Shown: positions 42,842 to 52,143, numbered from the stretch's first letter. The stretch: DNA of 64,000 nt from an uncultured Anaerolineae bacterium (GCA_903875215.1 CAIQVH010000019.1:62001-126000); one strand, 5' to 3'. Numbers and translations are program-made. Notes: generated from the letters alone by a model not told the origin.

Positions 42842-43624
42842 CTACTTTCCCAGCACCAGCCCGGTGGGGTCGATCTCGCGTAAAATCCGCTGCTCGGTGA
42901 TTGACGGGGGCTCAGTCACCGGAATTTCATCCGGAATCAGGATTTCGAAATCGCTGTTGGCCTGTACCTCGTCCACCGTGACGCCCGGATGCAGGCTGAG
43001 CAGCGTCAGTCGTTTGGTTTGCTCGTCGAAGCCATACACGCCCAATTGGGTGATGACGCGATACGGGCCGCACCCGGCGGGAAGTCCAGCGGCTTCGCGC
43101 GCGCCGTTACCGGTCAGCCAGCCGGGGGTGGTCAGGAATTCCAGCTTTTTCATGAAGGTGCGCTGGCTCTGGTTGCGCATGATATACAGCGTGCGCCAGC
43201 AAAGCGACCCGAGATCATTGGCGCCGCCCGAGCCGGGCAGGCGCACTTTGGGCTGCTCCCAATCGCCGATGACGGTCGTGTTCAGGTTGCCGTAGGTATC
43301 CATGGCGGCCGCGCCCAGGAAGGCGTAATCGACAAATCCGGCCTGCGCGGCTGACATGACATCGTGCATCGATGAAGCCGCCATGGCGCGGTAGAAGGTG
43401 CGCGAGTCGCCCACCGAGATGGGCAGCACCGGCACCTGCGGGCCGATGCCCCCGGCCTCGAAAATGATCAAAATATTGGGCGCGTGGGTGCGCTGGGCCA
43501 GCATGGTGGAAATCATCGGCAGGCCGGTGCCCACAAAGACCGCCTTGTTATCCTCCAACAAGCGCGAAGCCACGCACGCCAGGAGTTCCGATAAACTGTA
43601 ATTGCTCGATAGAGATTGGCTCAT
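42842..43624 (-). CDS. CoA-transferase subunit B (glutaconate CoA-transferase-like)
   Basis: Family I CoA-transferase small subunit. 260 aa; VFVGTGLPMISTMLAQ near the start and IIFEAGGIGPQ (about 49-59) carry the conserved Glu that forms the glutamyl-CoA thioester in this family. SFxALGAAAMDxxGNLNTT-like FLGAAAMDTYGNLN follows. I chose ATG 43624 with CGGAG eight nt upstream; ATG 43642 is in frame. Last gene of the 21-kb acyl-CoA cluster. The CoA acceptor cannot be read; acetoacetate from the neighbouring BKACE enzyme is a candidate. Confidence 0.87.
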   Translation of the reverse strand: MSQSLSSNYSLSELLACVASRLLEDNKAVFVGTGLPMISTMLAQRTHAPNILIIFEAGGIGPQVPVLPISVGDSRTFYRAMAASSMHDVMSAAQAGFVDYAFLGAAAMDTYGNLNTTVIGDWEQPKVRLPGSGGANDLGSLCWRTLYIMRNQSQRTFMKKLEFLTTPGWLTGNGAREAAGLPAGCGPYRVITQLGVYGFDEQTKRLTLLSLHPGVTVDEVQANSDFEILIPDEIPVTEPPSITEQRILREIDPTGLVLGK

Positions 43625-43638
43625 GGGGAAAACTCCGA

Positions 43639-44658
43639 TCACGATTCTGAGTCTGGCAGGGGGGCGCGCAAATTTTCCACTTGCTTGAGCTGAGACATGG
43701 TTCTCAAGCCGCCAACTTTCTCGAGATATTCTTCAAAATCGGCCACGCCGAAGACATATTTCTCGAAATATTGCTGCGCTCCCTCGACAGTCTTGGCAAG
43801 AGTCAGCCACTCGCGGATGTGCTTTTCGTCAAAATAGTATTGATACGGCATCAAGCTGGGATGCGCGCCATACGGCACCTCGCAGACAGCGTCCACCACA
43901 TAAAACGGGATGGCGGTCCGGTCCGGTTCGCGGCGGATTTCGTCGTTGTCGACGATTTCCTCGGTCGTGATAATCACCCGGCGGGCGGCGCGGGCCAATT
44001 CAAAATCCTCCACCAGGATGCCGTCAATTTGAGCGTTGCCGTACTGATCACAGCGCGGCACATGGAAGAGCGCCACATCTGGATAAGCCGCCGGGACCAG
44101 CGTGACGGGTTTGCCGCTCCAGGGATCGCGGATCTGCTTGGCGGAGCTTTTCTCAAAAGTATCCGTCCCGGCCAGGTTGCGGGTCGGGATGAAAGGAATG
44201 CCCATCATCCCGGCCAGAAAACGCCACTGGTAGCCGCCATTGGAAATTTCAGCCGCCACCTTGACCTGTCCGCTTTCGACGGCGCGCCGCCCGGCCGGGG
44301 ATAGCCCGCGCAGTTCGTGCCCGAAGGAGTAGGCGCATTCGACCTTGCTGACGCAGCCTGCCCCAATCAGCAAGTCGATATCATGGACGGCGGTTTTTCC
44401 CGCCATGACCAGATCGCGACGTTGCTGCCGGATGATTTCATAGACAATCGACATTGGCACGCGCACATGTCCAAAGCCGCCGATCGCCATGTAATCTCCA
44501 TCGCGCACAAAGCGCTTGACGGCTTGCTGGACACTCATGCGCTTGTCGATCAGGCCGCGCGACTTATGCTCGCGCACCCAGGCGCGGTTATCGTCCGGGT
44601 CGTGCCAGCCGATCAGTTCGCCTTTTCCTTCTGCCAGTATTTCAATCGTCTTTGCCAT
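43639..44658 (-). CDS. CoA-transferase subunit A (glutaconate CoA-transferase-like)
   Basis: 339 aa. GDYMAIGGFGHVRVPMSIVYEI is the CoA-transferase GxGx(G/V)P-type loop; SFGHELRGLSP and VPAAYPDVALFHVPRCDQYGNAQI (in parts) fit GctA-like subunits. I chose ATG 44658 with AAGGAACAAA upstream; the frame to 44757 is the shadow of the BKACE gene. Encoded 11 bp downstream of the BKACE gene and 14 bp upstream of subunit B. Confidence 0.88.
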   Translation of the reverse strand: MAKTIEILAEGKGELIGWHDPDDNRAWVREHKSRGLIDKRMSVQQAVKRFVRDGDYMAIGGFGHVRVPMSIVYEIIRQQRRDLVMAGKTAVHDIDLLIGAGCVSKVECAYSFGHELRGLSPAGRRAVESGQVKVAAEISNGGYQWRFLAGMMGIPFIPTRNLAGTDTFEKSSAKQIRDPWSGKPVTLVPAAYPDVALFHVPRCDQYGNAQIDGILVEDFELARAARRVIITTEEIVDNDEIRREPDRTAIPFYVVDAVCEVPYGAHPSLMPYQYYFDEKHIREWLTLAKTVEGAQQYFEKYVFGVADFEEYLEKVGGLRTMSQLKQVENLRAPLPDSES

Positions 44659-44669
44659 TTTGTTCCTTA

Positions 44670-45533
44670 TTACCGTTTTCTCAATCCCATGATTTCGCGC
44701 GCCTCGTCGGGCGTGGCCGGTTCGCGGCCGTTGATCTGCGCCACGCGCACCGCCCACTCCACCAGCTCGGCGTTACTGCGCGCCAACTCGCCGTTGGGGA
44801 TGCGAGCGTTATCCTCCAGCCCGACGCGCATGTGTCCGCCCATCAGGCAGGACTGCATAATGGACGAGAATTCGTCGCGCCCGACGCCGCAGGTGGTGAA
44901 ATTGGCTTTCGGCGGCAGGGCATGCACCAGCGCGACAAAGGCCTCGGGCCGGAAGCGCTGTCCGCCTGCCACGCTCCAGACAAAATTGAAATTCATCGGC
45001 TCAGAGAAAATGCCCTGTTTCATCAGCAACAGGATATTATCCAGCCCGCCGAAATCGTAGACTTCGATCTCGGGCTTGACGCCGTTGCTTTCCATCGCAA
45101 TCGCAAAGTCGCGGATCATGGTGAAGCTGTTGTCAAAGATATAGTCGACGATGATTTTACCGGTTTTGCGATCCGCCGCGGCGAAGTTCATGGAATTGGT
45201 GTTGAGCGAGGCCATTTCGGGCTTGATCGCCACAATCTGGGCGATGCGCTGCTCGGGCGTTTTCCCCATCCCCACCGCGGAAGTCAGGTTGATAAGCACC
45301 TGTGGGCATTTCTGTTGGATGGCGTCGTAGGTGGCGCGGATGCGCTCGATTTCGTGCGTGGGCGTGCCGTCGTCCAGCCGGGCGTGGATATGCACCATCG
45401 CGGCCCCGGCCTGATAGGCCTGCAGCGCTTCTTCTGCAAACTCGGCCGGGGTGTAGGGCACTGCCGGGTTATGCTGGCGGTAGGTTCCCGAGCCGGATAA
45501 CGCCGCTGTGATGATGACCTTGTCATTCGCCAT
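44670..45533 (-). CDS. BKACE-family beta-keto acid cleavage enzyme (DUF849)
   Basis: The family condenses a beta-keto acid with acetyl-CoA to release acetoacetate and a new acyl-CoA; the founding member is 3-keto-5-aminohexanoate cleavage enzyme (Kce). TIM barrel of 287 aa. MVHIHAR (about 46-52) carries two zinc-ligand His; VINLTSAVG, MASLNTNSMNF, and VGLEDN near residue 242 match the family. The substrate cannot be assigned, and lysine fermentation partners (kdd, kal) are absent. The neighbouring CoA-transferase could activate the acetoacetate. Confidence 0.9.
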   Translation of the reverse strand: MANDKVIITAALSGSGTYRQHNPAVPYTPAEFAEEALQAYQAGAAMVHIHARLDDGTPTHEIERIRATYDAIQQKCPQVLINLTSAVGMGKTPEQRIAQIVAIKPEMASLNTNSMNFAAADRKTGKIIVDYIFDNSFTMIRDFAIAMESNGVKPEIEVYDFGGLDNILLLMKQGIFSEPMNFNFVWSVAGGQRFRPEAFVALVHALPPKANFTTCGVGRDEFSSIMQSCLMGGHMRVGLEDNARIPNGELARSNAELVEWAVRVAQINGREPATPDEAREIMGLRKR

Positions 45534-46008
45534 GTTTCACCTCAATGATCTCAAAATGACGGATATCCTGAATGTTCCCTTGCATCTCTGCCGCGGGTTT
45601 GAAGACCGCCCGCACGCGCATGCCAACCTTGATGCGGGTTTCGTCCGTTTCGTTGATGATGTGGGAGAAAATATTATCCGCGCCATCCAGCTGGATGTAG
45701 CCATAGGTGTATGGAACCGGGCGCTCGAGGCCGGTGGCCGGGTCAATGAACGGGTAGTTGACAATCGTAAAGGCGATGATCGTGCCGGTCGGCGGGAGCG
45801 GCACCAGTTCGTCCAGCTCGCGGAAGCAGGTTCCGCAGACACGCCGCGGCGGGACGCGCACCTTGCCGCACTGCGGACAGCGAATCCCGACGAAGCGCTG
45901 GTGGGCGCGGATTTCCTGAAAGAACTTGCTGCCATAAATCCCAATTGACCATTCGTAGGGCATGCCCACGTCAGGAGAAGTCATCGTCAAAAGTTCGGGG
46001 GCGCTCAT
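45523..46008 (-). CDS. DUF35 OB-fold/zinc-ribbon acyl-CoA-associated protein (module 1)
   Basis: 161 aa. The rubredoxin-like zinc ribbon RCPQCGKVRVPPRRVCGTCF (about 43-62) is followed by the OB-fold (about 65-145) with YGYIQLDGADN and GMRVRAVF. DUF35 proteins pair with thiolase-superfamily enzymes (ChsH2 with Ltp2; BbsA with BbsB; the archaeal thiolase/HMG-CoA synthase complex) and supply part of the acyl-CoA channel. The start overlaps the thiolase-A stop by 4 bp and the stop overlaps the BKACE start by 11 bp. Confidence 0.9.
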   Translation of the reverse strand: MSAPELLTMTSPDVGMPYEWSIGIYGSKFFQEIRAHQRFVGIRCPQCGKVRVPPRRVCGTCFRELDELVPLPPTGTIIAFTIVNYPFIDPATGLERPVPYTYGYIQLDGADNIFSHIINETDETRIKVGMRVRAVFKPAAEMQGNIQDIRHFEIIEVKHGE

Positions 46009-47168
46009 GCAGGTTTCTCCTTCCCCAAAATAACCACGTCCGACCACCAGCAGCCGCCAAAGCCGGTCGCCAGCGCGGTTTTGACATCCGGCACCTGGCG
46101 CGCGCCGCCCTTGCCCATCACCTGGATGGCGGCCTCCGCCACGCGCAGCAAGGCCGTCGCGCCGATGCAGTTGGTGGACATCACTCCGCCCGATGGGTTG
46201 ACCGGGATTTTCCCGCCCATGTCGGTGTGACCGTCCCAGATAAACTGCGGGCCCTGGCCGGGGCCGCAAAAACCCAGGGATTCGATCCACTTCAGCCCGG
46301 CGTAGGAATAGGGCAGGTACAACTCGGCCACGTCGAAATCCTCGGCGGGATTCTTGATTCCGGCGGCGGCGTAGGCTTCCCGCGCGGCGCGCTCAAGTGA
46401 CTCCAGCCCGGTGCGCTGGTCGACATCCCCAAACCAGGAGTAGGTGTGCCGCACGGCGGTCGCTTTGATCCAGGCCGGGCGCGGTGCGAGTTTTTCGGCC
46501 ACGTCCTCGGCGGCGAAGACAACCGCCGCAGCGCCATCGGTGCGCGGGCAGATGTCGCCCAGTTTGATGGGATACGCCAGCATGGGCGAATCCAGTATCT
46601 CGTCCAGGGTGAGCGGTCGGCCGTGCATGTGGGCGTAGGGATTGTTCTGGGCGTGGGTGCGTTCGCGCAGCGCCACGCGGGCGGCGTCCCTTTGGGTGGC
46701 GCCGTATTTTTCCATGTAGGCCGAGGCCTCGGTCGCCAGGCTGGGGATCGCCCCGGAGTAGGAGTAGCGGTCCCAGATCGGGTCGCTGCAGGTCACGATC
46801 GCGCCGGTGGTGTCGCTTTCCGAGTTCTTTTCCCAGCCGATCGCCAGCACTTTGTCAAACATGCCCGAAGCGACGTGATAATAGGCGGCGATGGCCACCG
46901 ACGTGCCGGTCGTGCCGCCGGTGGTGACCTTCATGATCGGCTTCATCACGCCGCCCGAGCCTTCCACGCTCCAGGTGTCAACCGAGTTGATCGCTTCAAA
47001 GTGATCCATGTTGCCGATCACGACTGCGTCAATGTCGCGCATGGTCAACTCGCAATCGGCCAGGGCGCGCTGCACGGCTTCATGGATCATTTCGCGGCCG
47101 TTGACATCGCGCCGCTGGCTGCGGTGGTGGGTTTGGCCGGTTCCGATAATTGCAACTCGTCTCGCCAT
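46005..47168 (-). CDS. Thiolase-superfamily protein, type A, nucleophilic Cys replaced (module 1)
   Basis: 387 aa, SCP-x/lipid-transfer-type thiolase fold. IIGTGQTHHRS start, NPYAHMHG, and VNPSGGVMSTNCIGATAL near the C-terminus. Where biosynthetic and degradative thiolases have CxSG, this protein reads TTGGTTG (82-88), so no nucleophilic Cys; the usual GHP is TNC. A thiolytic Claisen reaction is therefore unlikely; aldol/retro-aldol chemistry, as in Ltp2, or a structural role fits better. Directly followed by a DUF35 gene and preceded by type B (2-bp gap). Module 2 has a paralogue at 59709-60881 with the same substitutions at the same positions. Confidence 0.85.
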   Translation of the reverse strand: MARRVAIIGTGQTHHRSQRRDVNGREMIHEAVQRALADCELTMRDIDAVVIGNMDHFEAINSVDTWSVEGSGGVMKPIMKVTTGGTTGTSVAIAAYYHVASGMFDKVLAIGWEKNSESDTTGAIVTCSDPIWDRYSYSGAIPSLATEASAYMEKYGATQRDAARVALRERTHAQNNPYAHMHGRPLTLDEILDSPMLAYPIKLGDICPRTDGAAAVVFAAEDVAEKLAPRPAWIKATAVRHTYSWFGDVDQRTGLESLERAAREAYAAAGIKNPAEDFDVAELYLPYSYAGLKWIESLGFCGPGQGPQFIWDGHTDMGGKIPVNPSGGVMSTNCIGATALLRVAEAAIQVMGKGGARQVPDVKTALATGFGGCWWSDVVILGKEKPA

Positions 47169-47170
47169 GA

Positions 47171-48310
47171 TTAACTTTCTCCCAAAATCCAGATGCAGTG
47201 ACTTTGTCCGCAGGGACCGTGGGTGCCATGCGCCAGCGCGGTTTTCACGCCAGGGATTTGATGCGCCCCCGCTTCACCCCGGATCTGTAAACTGGCCTCG
47301 ATTAAGCGGGCCAACCCGGCCACCAGCAGCGCGTGCGCGGATAAAACTCCGCCGGATGGATTGACCGGCAAAGCGCCGTTCATGGCGGTCAAGCCTGATT
47401 CCGTTAATTGCCCACCCTGACCGGGATCGCACAGCCCCAGGCCTTCCAGCCAGAGCGGCTCCATGTAACTGAAGGCGTCATACACTTCCGCCACGTCGAT
47501 TTCGCGGCGTGGATCGCGGATACCCGCCATCTGGTAGGCCCGTTTCGCCGCATCGCGCAAGGCTTTGGGGTTTGCCAAATCCCTGTCGCCGAGAAAATAT
47601 TCTTCGGCGCAGTGCGCCACGCCCTTGACCCAGGCAGGCTTCGTCTTTGCCTTGCGCGCAATCTCTTCATTGCCAATGATGAGCGCCGCCGCGCCGTCGC
47701 TGACCGGGCTGCAATCCAGCAGCTTGAGCGGGTCGGCAACTTTGGGCGAGCGCAGTACCTCCTCCACGGAAATTTCCAGCGGCTGGTGGGCCAGGGGATT
47801 GTGGCGGGCGTTGCCGTGGTTCTTGACCGCAACCTGCGCGCACTGTTCCTCGGTAATGCCATAGCGCGTCAGATACGCATTGGCCTGCAGTGCGGCGGCG
47901 CTGGTGGTGTCCAATCCGAGCGGGCGGTGGTAGATCGGGTCGAACATGGCGTTGGAGATGAACTGCGGGTTGCCTTCGCTGCCCTTCGAGTGCGCCACGA
48001 CCAGCGTGCTGCGAAATCCGCCCAGCACGCGCATGGCGCCATAAAATGCGCCGAAGGTGCCGTCGCCTTCCACGGTCGAGATGTTCTTGTCGTGCGCCCC
48101 GGCGGCCTCGCCGACCGCCATGCTGGAAATCGTTCGCCCATCCAGAAAATCGTTCGAGACGGTGATGATGTTGTCAATATCCGCCAGAGTCAGACCGGCA
48201 TCCTCCAGCGCGGCAGTGGTCACGTCGAACACCATGTCGTAGAAGGTTTGATCTGCCTTCCGGCTCTCGTATTTTGTTTGTGCTGCGCCAACGATGGCTA
48301 TTTTTTCCAT
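47171..48310 (-). CDS. Thiolase-superfamily protein, type B, nucleophilic Cys replaced (module 1)
   Basis: 379 aa, thiolase fold: IVGAAQTKYESRKADQ start, DFLDGRTIS, and VNPSGGVLSAHALLVAGL. At the nucleophile position the sequence reads VEGDGTFGA with Asp83. A C-terminal HGPCGQSHCIWILG replaces the CGGxG motif. It is related to but distinct from type A. The best relative in the window is 60878-62062 (VNPSGGLLGG, GFCGQHQCVIVLG). It probably forms a heteromer with type A and DUF35. A repeat (48333-48397) separates it from the upstream DUF35 gene. Confidence 0.84.
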   Translation of the reverse strand: MEKIAIVGAAQTKYESRKADQTFYDMVFDVTTAALEDAGLTLADIDNIITVSNDFLDGRTISSMAVGEAAGAHDKNISTVEGDGTFGAFYGAMRVLGGFRSTLVVAHSKGSEGNPQFISNAMFDPIYHRPLGLDTTSAAALQANAYLTRYGITEEQCAQVAVKNHGNARHNPLAHQPLEISVEEVLRSPKVADPLKLLDCSPVSDGAAALIIGNEEIARKAKTKPAWVKGVAHCAEEYFLGDRDLANPKALRDAAKRAYQMAGIRDPRREIDVAEVYDAFSYMEPLWLEGLGLCDPGQGGQLTESGLTAMNGALPVNPSGGVLSAHALLVAGLARLIEASLQIRGEAGAHQIPGVKTALAHGTHGPCGQSHCIWILGES

Positions 48311-48332
48311 AAACTATTCCTAAACCTGTTGT

Positions 48333-48397
48333 AAACACAAAGTTCACCAAGTAAGCTAAAGGTTTTCCTTTGTGCCCCTTTGCGACCTTCGTGTTTA
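48333..48397. repeat. Intergenic CACAAAG/CTTTGTG repeat, copy 2
   Basis: AAACACAAAGTTCACCAAG...CTTTGTGCCCC...CTTCGTGTTTA. Between the DUF35 gene at 48411 and the type B thiolase gene. Confidence 0.78.
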
Positions 48398-48410
48398 ATG
48401 GGTTTGACTT

Positions 48411-48875
48411 TCAAGTCAGGATTTCAAACCCATCAATATCCAAAATCCGTCCATTGCGCTCAATACCAAATTTAGCCCGCACGCGCACACCATTTTTCAA
48501 CCGATCCCATCCGTCTTTCAGGATGTGGACGAAACCCACATCCGCGCCATCCAGTTGGATGATGGCATAGGCAAAAGGGGTCGCAAGCGGCTGCAAAGGG
48601 TGGGCCTGATGGATGATAGTGAACGCTGTTACCACGCCTTCCGGGCCGACCTCCAGCCAATCATCCGTGCCGATATCGGCAAAACACGTCCCGCAGTTTT
48701 TGCGCGGCGGAACGTAGACCGTGCCACAGAGCGGACAGCGGTTCGCCAGGATTTTCTGCTCATCGCGCAGCGCCACCAAAAAGCGGCTGCCCGTCTCGCC
48801 GACTGACCAGGTATAGGGCATTTTGATCTGCCCTTTGAGCGTTAGCGCTTCGACTTCATCTCTCCAATCACTCAT
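48411..48875 (-). CDS. DUF35 OB-fold/zinc-ribbon protein (module 1, second copy)
   Basis: 154 aa. Zinc ribbon RCPLCGTVYVPPRKNCGTCF (about 41-60), then the OB-fold with FAYAIIQLDGADVGFVHIL and GVRVRAKFG. The N-terminal YTWSVGETGSRFLVALRDEQKIL is shared with the DUF35 protein at 58760-59239 (SRFFIALRDEQKIL), so those two are the closer paralogues. It is bracketed by repeat copies 2 and 3, i.e. it sits in a small isolated segment of the operon. Confidence 0.88.
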   Translation of the reverse strand: MSDWRDEVEALTLKGQIKMPYTWSVGETGSRFLVALRDEQKILANRCPLCGTVYVPPRKNCGTCFADIGTDDWLEVGPEGVVTAFTIIHQAHPLQPLATPFAYAIIQLDGADVGFVHILKDGWDRLKNGVRVRAKFGIERNGRILDIDGFEILT

Positions 48876-48889
48876 CGTTTCACCTTTTC

Positions 48890-48967
48890 AAACACAAAGG
48901 GCACGAAGTACACAAAGGTAAGTAAAAAGGCGATTTTCCTTCGTGACCTTTGTGTACTGCGTGTTTA
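48890..48967. repeat. Intergenic CACAAAG/CTTTGTG repeat, copy 3
   Basis: AAACACAAAGGGCACGAAGTACACAAAGG...CCTTCGTGACCTTTGTG...GTGTTTA; about 78 bp, the longest copy. Overlaps the 3' end region of the thiolase gene at 48965. Confidence 0.8.
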
Positions 48968-50224
48968 GTCTCTTTCCACTTTCACCAAAATCGCTTCACC
49001 CTGCGAGAGACCGCCGCAAATGGCGGCCACGCCGGTTCCGCCGCCGCGCCGCATCAACTCGTACATCAGGGTCATGGTGATGCGCGCGCCGCTGGCGCCG
49101 ACCGGGTGCCCGATGGCGATCGCGCCGCCGTTGACGTTGGTTTTGGCCTGCAAAGCCTGGAATTTTTCCGGGTCGTTTTCAGCCAGCAGCTTGAGCGAGA
49201 CCAGAGTCACAGCGGCGAAAGCTTCGTTGATCTCGATCAAGTCCACGTCGGCGAGTGAGCGCTGATTCTTTTCCAGCAGAGTCTGGATGGTGCGGGCTGG
49301 AATTTCCGCCATATATTTGGGCACCCCGGCGGCGGCCTGACAGGCCTCGATCGTGGCGAGGGGCTTCAGGCCCAGGCTTTCGGCCCGGTCGCGCCGCATG
49401 ATGACCATGGCCGACGCGCCGGAATTCAGGCCGGGCGCGTTGCCCGCCGTCACGGTGGGACTGCCGTAGATTGGGCGCAGCTTCGCCATTTTCTCCAGCG
49501 AGAGATTATCCCGCGGCGGTTCGTCTTTTTCCAGCACGAGCGGCTCGCCTTTGCGTTGGGGAACCTCGACCGCCATCAACTCCTCGCCGATTTTGAATTT
49601 CCCCGCCTGATAAGCCTCGAACCAGCGCGCGTGACTGTTCAGCGCCCACGCATCCTGCATTTCACGCGTGACGCCATGCTCCACCGCCACTTCGCCGGAT
49701 TCGGTGGCTACGGGCGCAAACCCTTTGCGCCCGTAGCCCAATTCAAACAGGACATCTTCCAATTCGATGTGTCCCAGGCGGTTGCCCCAGCGGACTTTTT
49801 CGGCGCTGGCGATGAGCGGCGTGTTGCCCATGCTTTCCGCGCCCGCTGCGATGACCACGTCCGCGTCACCGGCTTTGATGGCGCGGAAGCCCTGTCGCAG
49901 GGCGGTCATCGATGAGCAGCAGGCACGGTCAATCGTCAGCGAGATGGTCTCGGGCGGGAATCCCGCCAGCAGGGTGATCTGTCGCGCCGGGACGTTGGTG
50001 TAGAGGGCGTATTCAGCCGGGATGCAGGTGCCGTAATAGACTTCGTCCACAGCTCCCGGTTCCAGGTTGATGCGGCGGATAACTTCCTTCAGCGCCAACA
50101 CGCCCAGGTCGATGCTGGATGTGGTTTTCAGCGCCCCGTCAAAATTGCCAAACGGCGTACGCACCGCGCTGACGATGACAACATCGTCCCGTGCAGAAAC
50201 CGGGATTACCTCGTGTGAGTCCAT
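48965..50224 (-). CDS. Acetyl-CoA acyltransferase (canonical thiolase)
   Basis: 419 aa with a full catalytic set: RACCSSMTA (nucleophile Cys103), NEAFAAV, NVNGGAIAIGHPVGASG (His) and ICGGLSQGEA (second Cys). It thiolytically cleaves 3-ketoacyl-CoA or condenses acyl-CoAs. This contrasts with the four Cys-less homologues around it. It lies 2 bp from the acyl-CoA synthetase gene. Specificity is unreadable. Confidence 0.95.
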   Translation of the reverse strand: MDSHEVIPVSARDDVVIVSAVRTPFGNFDGALKTTSSIDLGVLALKEVIRRINLEPGAVDEVYYGTCIPAEYALYTNVPARQITLLAGFPPETISLTIDRACCSSMTALRQGFRAIKAGDADVVIAAGAESMGNTPLIASAEKVRWGNRLGHIELEDVLFELGYGRKGFAPVATESGEVAVEHGVTREMQDAWALNSHARWFEAYQAGKFKIGEELMAVEVPQRKGEPLVLEKDEPPRDNLSLEKMAKLRPIYGSPTVTAGNAPGLNSGASAMVIMRRDRAESLGLKPLATIEACQAAAGVPKYMAEIPARTIQTLLEKNQRSLADVDLIEINEAFAAVTLVSLKLLAENDPEKFQALQAKTNVNGGAIAIGHPVGASGARITMTLMYELMRRGGGTGVAAICGGLSQGEAILVKVERD

Positions 50225-50226
50225 GG

Positions 50227-52074
50227 TTACTCCTGATACAGAGCCTCTACCTGCGCTCCATATTTTTTGTAGACTTCCTTACGTTTGACTTTTGCCGTCG
50301 GCGTGAGTTCTCCGGCTTCGATGGAAAAATCATGATCGAGAATGATGAATTTCTTAATGGTTTCGTAACTCGCCAGTTCCTGATTTTTCAACCTGACGAT
50401 GTCTTCAACTTCCGCCCGGATCTGGGACTCGGCCGCCAGTTGCTGATAACTGCCCGCCAGCCCAAGCTTTTCCGCCCGCGCTTTGAGTTCGTCTGCGTCG
50501 AGCGTGATGATCGCTGTCAGGTATTTTTTGCGGTCCCCGTAGACGACCACCTGGCTGATGAGCGGATCTTCCTTTAGCAGGCCTTCAATGTGGATGGGCG
50601 CCACGTTCTTGCCACCGGCTGTAATCAGGATATCCTTCATGCGGTCGGTGATGGTGATGTAGCCGTCCTCGTCAAGTCGGGCCACATCCCCCGAATGCAG
50701 CCAGCCGTCGCGGATGGCCTCGGCGGTTTCCTCGGGCTTGTTGTGATAGCGCAGCATCACATTCGGCCCCTTGACCAAAATCTCGCCTTCGGGTGAGAGA
50801 TCAAACTGGCATTGGTCGCCGGGCCAATCGTAATTCGGCCAGGGCTGTCCGACCGTTCCGATGCGGGTGTGACCGGGCAGGTTGGTCGTTGCGCCGCCTG
50901 CCTCGGTCATGCCGTATAGTTCGTAGACCGGCAGGCCAAGTTTCCAGAAGAATTCGTTAATCTCCTTCGAGAGCGGCGCGCCGCCGGTCACCATGAATTG
51001 CAGATGTCCGCCAAAGACTAGCTTCTTGAGATGCTCAAAATTGTTCTCTTCCAGTTCGTGCAATTGACGGCGATCATTCTCGGTGACGGCTTGCCCGGCG
51101 ATGTCGCCCGCCACCCGTACCCTGCCACCAATTTCCAGCGCTTTGTGCATGCCATCAGGGGTCAGGTGCGCCAGGATATCGGACTTGCTCCAGATGGTGG
51201 AGTAGACTTTTTCGAGCAGGCGCGGCACGACGCGGATGAAGCTCGGTTTGATAAAGCCGAAATCCTTGGAGACTTTATCCAAACTGCGGGCAAAAGCAAC
51301 GGTCACATCGCCGCGGTAGATGTCCAGCAGCGCACCGGCGAACTGCTCGAAGATGTGCGCCATCGGCAGAAAGGCCAGGTCAATCGAGCCGGGCTCGATC
51401 GGCAGCCATTTTGCGCCGGTGTATATGGTGTAGGTCATTGCCAGATGGTTATGAACCGCGCCTTTGGGGATGCCGGTTGTGCCGGAAGTGTAGATGTACG
51501 AGGCGATGTCGCTCAACTGCCCGGCGGCGACGGCGTCTTCAAAAGTGGCGGTCACCTGGCTGTTTTGAGCCGCGCCGAGCGCGATCAGGTCATCGAATGA
51601 CATGCAGAGCGGGTCCTCCCCCGGCTCGCATCCAATCGTGATGATCTTTTCCAGCTGCGGGCTGCTTTCTTTGCGCTTCAGGAACGCGTTGCGCTGCCAG
51701 GTTTCTTCCACGAACACGAAGCGGGAGTTCAGGTCATTCAGGATGTATTGCGCCTGTGACGCCACGTTGTTGGGGTAGATGCTGCCGGTGGCCGCGCCAA
51801 TGGAGAGCAGTCCCAGGTCTGCCAGGGCCCATTCCATGCGGGTGGCGGACATGATCGAGATGGGTTCCCCTTTTTTTGCGCCCAGCGCCAGCAGCCCCTG
51901 ACCGATGTTTTTGACCACTTCCCCGGCGCGGTTCCAACTCATCGTGCGGAATTTCCCTTTGCGGGTAAAGGGTGGAAAATCCCCTGGTTCATGATAGATG
52001 AACAGGGGTTTGTCGCCTTTTTGTTCCACGCGCTCCCAAAAGATTTGCGCGATGGTTTTCTCCGTATCCTTCAT
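50227..52074 (-). CDS. Long-chain acyl-CoA synthetase (AMP-forming)
   Basis: Activates a carboxylic acid to acyl-CoA. ANL-superfamily motifs: YTSGTTGIPKGAVHNH (P-loop, about 192-207), YGMTEAGG (about 388-395), WLHSGDVARLDEDGY and the catalytic C-terminal Lys region (TPTAKVKRKEVYKKY, near 595-608). The length of 615 aa fits the FAA1/FadD long-chain group. The position after the SCP2-like gene and before the canonical thiolase fits beta-oxidation of a hydrophobic acid. The acid itself cannot be read. Confidence 0.94.
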   Translation of the reverse strand: MKDTEKTIAQIFWERVEQKGDKPLFIYHEPGDFPPFTRKGKFRTMSWNRAGEVVKNIGQGLLALGAKKGEPISIMSATRMEWALADLGLLSIGAATGSIYPNNVASQAQYILNDLNSRFVFVEETWQRNAFLKRKESSPQLEKIITIGCEPGEDPLCMSFDDLIALGAAQNSQVTATFEDAVAAGQLSDIASYIYTSGTTGIPKGAVHNHLAMTYTIYTGAKWLPIEPGSIDLAFLPMAHIFEQFAGALLDIYRGDVTVAFARSLDKVSKDFGFIKPSFIRVVPRLLEKVYSTIWSKSDILAHLTPDGMHKALEIGGRVRVAGDIAGQAVTENDRRQLHELEENNFEHLKKLVFGGHLQFMVTGGAPLSKEINEFFWKLGLPVYELYGMTEAGGATTNLPGHTRIGTVGQPWPNYDWPGDQCQFDLSPEGEILVKGPNVMLRYHNKPEETAEAIRDGWLHSGDVARLDEDGYITITDRMKDILITAGGKNVAPIHIEGLLKEDPLISQVVVYGDRKKYLTAIITLDADELKARAEKLGLAGSYQQLAAESQIRAEVEDIVRLKNQELASYETIKKFIILDHDFSIEAGELTPTAKVKRKEVYKKYGAQVEALYQE

Positions 52075-52143
52075 AGGCTCTCCTTGCCCGCGCCACCCGG
52101 GCGGAGGACGCAGTCAACGCCTCCGCCCGGATATATTGATCGT

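Noticed and set aside
47408-48334. 308-codon plus-strand ORF across the type B thiolase gene
   Set aside because: Antisense shadow; the minus strand shows thiolase-fold motifs in full.
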